Assembly (NCBI GenBank): GCA_903919105.1
Contig: CAIXGT010000108.1
Coordinates: 1-9,411 of the forward strand
Reading direction: 5' to 3'
Source of the DNA: an uncultured Spartobacteria bacterium
GTDB lineage: Bacteria > Verrucomicrobiota > Verrucomicrobiae > Chthoniobacterales > UBA6821
Length of the DNA stretch: 9,411 bases
This document shows positions 6,337-9,411 of the stretch, piece after piece (the first letter of the stretch is position 1; the number at the start of each line of letters is the position of its first letter). The notes under the pieces are model-generated. The model had not been told where the DNA came from. It was given only the letters and a program-made list of their open reading frames with translations, and searched no databases. Made by a program: the position numbers and the translations under genes.

Positions 6337-6430
6337 ACTATGAGTAAGTCTCTCCACCTAACAGCCTTTTGATGGCATTCGCCTCCCGGCTTCCGGTGCC
6401 ACCCCTTCGGGGTCCCGCAGTTGCGGGATC
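6337..6430 (-). repeat. Right inverted arm of the vapBC bracket, with stacked hairpins
   Basis: Read on the minus strand this arm repeats the order of the left arm. It has a small hairpin ACCCC-gaa-GGGGT (6401-6413), then GGCACC with GCC/GGC and TGCC pairs (6374-6400), then TCAA, GGCTGTTAGG (6366-6357) and AGAGAC (6353-6348). CTTAC and TCATAGT (6348-6337) follow and also occur in the left arm at 5592-5606. On the outer side GGTCCCGC-agtt-GCGGGATC (6411-6430) is an extra hairpin absent from the left. Between convergent vapC and the nucleosidase gene, the structures could also stop transcription. Most of the 196-base gap 6291-6486 is this arm; nothing else coding is seen there. Confidence 0.6.
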
Positions 6431-6478
6431 TTCCGCGCTCGTTCCCACGTGCTTGGTTGTCTAAACGGCTAAAAGCCT

Positions 6479-6514
6479 GCACGCATTCACTGCGCCAAGG
6501 CGCGTAATGCGTGC
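6479..6514 (-). terminator. Long hairpin spanning the nucleosidase stop codon, possible terminator
   Basis: GCACGCATT (6479-6487) pairs perfectly with AATGCGTGC (6506-6514), and inside it GCGCC (6492-6496) pairs with GGCGC (6499-6503). Transcribed on the minus strand, this is a strong two-stage stem followed by AGGCTTTTAGCC, with only a four-base T run. The stop codon of the gene (6489-6487) lies within the stem region. It is a plausible but weak intrinsic terminator; an mRNA 3'-end stabiliser is an alternative. Confidence 0.45.
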
Positions 6515-7221
6515 CTGACCGTCTCCGCACAGGCCTTGGAGGCGGAAAATTCCACGAACTTCGCAAAGTCAATGTGGGCACTCCCGTCGGCGGAGTCGGA
6601 GATGACGCGCATCACGCCCAAGGGAAGGTCCGCCGCACGGCAGACTTGAGCCACGGCCGCTGACTCCATGTCGACACACGAGGCCTTTGGGATGGCATCA
6701 AGAACACGGGACCGTGCCTCGTTGCTGGATAGGAACTGATCGCCGCTGACAACGAGTCCCTCGAAGAGGGCGGCGCTCTCGAGTCCGGGTGGGCGCCTGG
6801 TGGCGAGCATCGCTCTGCCGGCATCAGAAAGGAGATGGCGGAGTTCCGGCTCCGCCTCGATCACGGAGAACCCTTCAAAGGGGATCTGGTGCAATGGAAA
6901 GAGGGGTCGTGCATCCATGTCGTGCTGCACGAAGGAGTCCCCGATAACGATATCCCCGACCCTCAGTCCCTCGGCAAGGGCTCCGGAGATTCCGGTCAGG
7001 AGCATACGGGAGATTTTGGAGTGTCCCGCGAGAAGCGTGGCCGAAAGGGCGGCATTCACCTTGCCGCAACCGCAGAGAACGATCGCCACCGGCATGCCTT
7101 CCAGATTTCCGTAGTGGATTTCCCTTCCCGCGATCCTCTCGGTGCGTTCATGGTCCAGAGAAGCGGTCAGTTCTCTCAACTCCGAATCCATGGCCGCGAT
7201 GATTCCTGTTCGGTTGGTCAT
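6487..7221 (-). CDS. mtnN: 5'-methylthioadenosine/S-adenosylhomocysteine nucleosidase
   Basis: This cytoplasmic enzyme removes adenine from methylthioadenosine and S-adenosylhomocysteine. It keeps methylation reactions running and yields the quorum-signal precursor S-ribosylhomocysteine. Numbered from the ATG at 7221 (244 residues, normal for the family), the purine-phosphorylase fold shows TGIIAAMDSEL with catalytic E14, GCGKVNAAL, TGISGAL, VGDIVIGDSFVQHD, VVSGDQF, VDMESAA with the ribose-binding E186, and ISDSADG with catalytic D209. These correspond to E12, E174 and D197 of the E. coli enzyme. An ATG two codons earlier (7227) is equally possible. One at 7293 would add 24 non-conserved residues and overlap the gnd promoter region. 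No clear ribosome binding site is seen. It is divergent from gnd and convergent with vapC. Confidence 0.92.
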   Translation of the reverse strand: MTNRTGIIAAMDSELRELTASLDHERTERIAGREIHYGNLEGMPVAIVLCGCGKVNAALSATLLAGHSKISRMLLTGISGALAEGLRVGDIVIGDSFVQHDMDARPLFPLHQIPFEGFSVIEAEPELRHLLSDAGRAMLATRRPPGLESAALFEGLVVSGDQFLSSNEARSRVLDAIPKASCVDMESAAVAQVCRAADLPLGVMRVISDSADGSAHIDFAKFVEFSASKACAETVRHALRALAQ

Positions 7222-7370
7222 GTCCATCTGATAGCAGCATCGGGAAATCGGCGCATTAGGAAAAGTGAAGGAGACGTGGCGTGAAGATGACAAGGCGATG
7301 CTTGACGCAAACGTTATCCCCTATAAAGAGAAGGGTTCACATAAACCCACAAATTCAAGGAACACATACT
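7222..7370. promoter_or_regulatory. Divergent promoter region between mtnN and gnd
   Basis: This 149-base gap holds the promoters of both genes. TTGACG (7302-7307) and TATAAA (7322-7327) are good hexamers for the plus strand, but only 14 bases lie between them, so the pair may not act together. AAGGAA (7357-7362), eight bases before the gnd ATG, is a good ribosome binding site and fixes that start. No terminator or riboswitch-like fold was noticed. Confidence 0.4.
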
Positions 7371-8393
7371 ATGCGCATCGGAATGGTCGGTCTCGGAAGA
7401 ATGGGAGCCAATATGGTTCTCCGCCTCATTAAGGCAGGTCATGAAGTCGTCGTTTGGGATCGCAGCGATGCTGCTATCCAGGATCTGGCTTCCAAGGGAG
7501 CTATTGCGGCCAAGGATCAAGCCGATCTCGTCAGCAAGCTGACCGGCCCCAAGGCTGTCTGGATGATGATTCCCGCTGCCTACGTAGATGACACCATCGC
7601 CGCGTTTGTTCCGCTTCTTTCTAAAGGTGACATCCTGATTGACGGTGGTAATTCCTACTACAAGGATGACGTTCGACGCGCCAAGGAACTCTCGGTCAAA
7701 GGTATCGAGTATGTCGATGTCGGCACCTCCGGCGGCGTCTGGGGTCTCGAGCGCGGCTATTGCGAGATGATCGGCGGTTCCAAGGAAACGGTGGCTTATT
7801 TGGATCCTATCCTGAAGACCCTTGCTCCAGGTAAGGGAGACTCTCCGGTGACACCGGGCCGCACACGTACGGACAGCACGGCAGATGAGGGGTACCTCCA
7901 TTGCGGACCCAACGGTGCCGGACACTTCGTCAAGATGGTCCACAACGGCATCGAGTATGGCATCATGGCCGCCTACGCCGAGGGTCTGAATATTCTCAAA
8001 AATGCCAATGCCGGGAAGGTTCAGCGTGAGATCGATGCCGAGACTACCCCTCTCCGCGATCCGGAGAACTACCAATACGACATGGATCTCCCCGAGATCA
8101 CCGAGGTGTGGCGCCGCGGTAGCGTCGTCGCTAGCTGGTTGTTGGACCTCACGGCCGACGCTCTGGCTCGTGATCCCGAGCTCTCCACATTCGGTGGTCG
8201 TGTCAGCGACTCCGGCGAAGGTCGCTGGACTATTCTCGCTGCGATCGAAGAAGGGGTGCCTGCTCCCGTGCTCACCACCGCGCTTTACGAGCGTTTCTCC
8301 AGCCGCAATCTGGCCGAGTATGCCGACAAGGTCTGCTCCGCGATGCGCTTTGAGTTCGGCGGTCACCACGAGAAACCGGCCGGTTCAAAATAA
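7371..8393 (+). CDS. gnd: 6-phosphogluconate dehydrogenase (decarboxylating), short YqeC/GntZ-like type
   Basis: This enzyme converts 6-phosphogluconate to ribulose 5-phosphate and CO2, the third step of the oxidative pentose phosphate pathway. The Rossmann motif GLGRMGANM is at residues 7-15, [11 protein letters not shown] at 90-100, [19 protein letters not shown] at 118-136, and the catalytic stretch [16 protein letters not shown] at 182-197 with K188, H191 and N192. The length of 340 residues, against about 470 in the E. coli enzyme, and the [11 protein letters not shown] wording place it in the short family. D30 at the end of strand two (VVWDRS) replaces the NRT common in NADP enzymes and suggests NAD use, although the next residue is arginine. 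A polar insert at 153-173 precedes the catalytic loop. The start at 7371 is supported by AAGGAA. zwf follows after 42 bases, so they are probably one operon. Confidence 0.94.
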   Translation: MRIGMVGLGRMGANMVLRLIKAGHEVVVWDRSDAAIQDLASKGAIAAKDQADLVSKLTGPKAVWMMIPAAYVDDTIAAFVPLLSKGDILIDGGNSYYKDDVRRAKELSVKGIEYVDVGTSGGVWGLERGYCEMIGGSKETVAYLDPILKTLAPGKGDSPVTPGRTRTDSTADEGYLHCGPNGAGHFVKMVHNGIEYGIMAAYAEGLNILKNANAGKVQREIDAETTPLRDPENYQYDMDLPEITEVWRRGSVVASWLLDLTADALARDPELSTFGGRVSDSGEGRWTILAAIEEGVPAPVLTTALYERFSSRNLAEYADKVCSAMRFEFGGHHEKPAGSK

Positions 8394-8397
8394 CCAG

Positions 8398-8415
8398 AAG
8401 TAATTTAAAGTAATT
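8398..8415 (+). repeat. AAGTAATT direct repeat before zwf
   Basis: Two AAGTAATT copies (8398-8405, 8408-8415) lie ten bases apart, start to start, in the gnd-zwf gap. The spacing equals one helical turn, but with so short a unit chance is likely. GGAG at 8422-8425 just after it is the likely zwf ribosome binding site, ten bases before the ATG. Confidence 0.3.
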
Positions 8416-8435
8416 CCTTTCGGAGTCACAACATC

Positions 8436-9411
8436 ATGTCCGCACTCAAAAGCGACGCCCTGGTCCTCTTCGGAGCGACCGGAGACCTGGCCCACAAGAA
8501 ACTCTTCGACACGATCCAGGCGCTTTACCGCCGGGGGGTGCTTGAGGGCCCTGTTATCGGCGTCGCCAAGAGTGGCATGACCCGCGAGCAGGTCATCGAG
8601 CGTGCCCGCGAGGGTATCACCACCTACGGACGCGGCGTGGATGAGGCGATCTTTAAGAATTTTGCGGATCAGTTCCAGTATGTCGACGGCGACTACTCCG
8701 ATCCCGCAACCTTTGATGCGCTGAAGAAAGCCCTGGGAAGTGCCCAGCGGCCTATCCATTATCTGGCGATACCACCTGTTCTCTTCGGAAGGGTGACTAA
8801 GGGACTCAAGGCCGCCGACTGCATCAATGACGACACCCGCGTCGTGGTTGAGAAGCCATTCGGTCATGACAAGGCTTCCGCCGAGGCTCTCAATCGCATC
8901 CTTCACGAGGTCCTCGAGGAGCGTCAGGTCTTCCGCATCGACCACTATCTCGGCAAGGAGGCAACTCAGAACGTCCTCTACACCCGCTTCGCCAATGCCT
9001 TCTTCGAGCCTGTCTGGAACCGCAATCATATCAGCAATATCCAGATTACCATGGCCGAGTCCTTCGGCGTGGATGGGCGCGGCGCCTTCTACGACGCCAC
9101 CGGTTGTCTGCGTGATGTGATCGAGAACCACCTGATGCAGGTGGTCGGATTCCTCTGCATGGAGCCTCCTTATTGGCCTGATAAGGAGCGCGTGCGTGAC
9201 GAGCAAGTGAAGCTCTTCCGCTCTATACGTACCATTTCGCCAAACGATTTTGTCCGCGGTCAGTTCGATGGCTATCAACAGGAACCCGGTGTTGCTCCGA
9301 ACAGCACGACCGAGACCTTTGCGGCTGTTCGTGTTTTTATCGATAACTGGCGCTGGCAGGGCGTGCCTATCTACATTCGTGCCGGCAAGAATCTGCCGCT
9401 TTCCGCCACCG
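8436..9411 (+). CDS. zwf: Glucose-6-phosphate 1-dehydrogenase, 3' end outside the window
   Basis: This enzyme oxidises glucose 6-phosphate to 6-phosphoglucono-lactone with NADP or NAD, feeding the pathway completed by gnd. The ATG at 8436 is preceded by GGAG and begins MSALKSDALVLFGATGDLA. The nucleotide-binding motif GATGDLA is at residues 13-19, EKPFGHD at 139-145 and the active-site signature RIDHYLGKE at 167-175, with K174 and the catalytic histidine H170 within it. Further on are the substrate-binding stretch beginning ESFGVDGRGAFYD and LRDVIENHLMQ, then RAGKNLP near the cut end. The window ends after 325 codons of a protein normally near 450-510 residues. A long open frame on the opposite strand is a shadow of this gene's GC-rich codons. 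The 42-base gap from gnd suggests co-transcription. Confidence 0.96.
   Translation, partial: MSALKSDALVLFGATGDLAHKKLFDTIQALYRRGVLEGPVIGVAKSGMTREQVIERAREGITTYGRGVDEAIFKNFADQFQYVDGDYSDPATFDALKKALGSAQRPIHYLAIPPVLFGRVTKGLKAADCINDDTRVVVEKPFGHDKASAEALNRILHEVLEERQVFRIDHYLGKEATQNVLYTRFANAFFEPVWNRNHISNIQITMAESFGVDGRGAFYDATGCLRDVIENHLMQVVGFLCMEPPYWPDKERVRDEQVKLFRSIRTISPNDFVRGQFDGYQQEPGVAPNSTTETFAAVRVFIDNWRWQGVPIYIRAGKNLPLSAT

Noticed and set aside
7302..7327. TTGACG and TATAAA as a firm gnd promoter
   Set aside because: The hexamers are good but the spacer is 14 bases, outside the usual 16-18, so it is kept only as a candidate inside the regulatory region.
7314..8369. 351-residue open frame on the minus strand over gnd
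   Set aside because: It is the exact shadow of gnd, which has intact catalytic motifs and a ribosome binding site; the antisense product resembles nothing known to me.
8374..8385. Perfect 12-base palindrome AACCGGCCGGTT at the end of gnd
   Set aside because: It is coding sequence; only a four-base stem could form after allowing a loop, and there is no T run.
8385..9278. Long open frame on the minus strand over zwf
   Set aside because: It is antisense to a convincing G6PD with all signature motifs. The translation is rich in A, D, E, V and I in the manner of a shadow of GC-rich codons, with no recognisable domain.

Overview
The window looks like chromosomal DNA of a Gram-negative, outer-membrane-bearing bacterium. 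It encodes an OprB-family porin ending in a C-terminal phenylalanine and a type II secretion/type IV pilus inner-membrane protein. Coding density is moderate, the base composition is fairly GC-rich by eye, and recognisable Shine-Dalgarno sites are few. My tentative placement is Verrucomicrobiota or a relative (PVC group). That placement is inference from the general look of the proteins, not from a marker gene.

Layout. (1) 3-2245 (+): the 3' part of an unrecognised helical, TPR-like protein followed by a complete GspF/PilC membrane protein. (2) 2273-3358 (-): a fusion of a HIGH-type nucleotidyltransferase and a compact HddA-like GHMP kinase domain, convergent with gspF. (3) 3487-4974 (+): an OprB-family carbohydrate porin, divergent from the fusion gene. 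(4) 4975-5422: octamer tandem repeats, then a small exported protein whose ribosome binding site lies inside a repeat. (5) About 5440-6430: a vapBC-type toxin-antitoxin pair (5645-6290) bracketed by inverted, hairpin-forming repeat arms. (6) 6487-7221 (-): MTA/SAH nucleosidase, whose stop codon lies in a strong hairpin. (7) 7371-9411 (+): a short, probably NAD-preferring 6-phosphogluconate dehydrogenase, then a glucose-6-phosphate dehydrogenase cut by the window end.

How the genes fit together. gnd and zwf form an oxidative pentose phosphate pair, 42 bases apart and co-directional. The porin would admit sugars through the outer membrane, and the fusion enzyme probably makes an activated sugar (NDP-heptose or similar) for surface polysaccharide. 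The nucleosidase clears S-adenosylhomocysteine and methylthioadenosine. The most unusual part is the toxin-antitoxin module. Its left flank (5481-5516) and right flank (6369-6404, other strand) align at 27 of 36 positions by hand, with similar folding. A second inner pair (5548-5566 and 6348-6366) matches at 16 of 19. This resembles a REP-like or MITE-like bracket around a toxin-antitoxin cargo. No RNA gene, CRISPR array or transposase was seen, and no gene-free stretch exceeds 300 bases.
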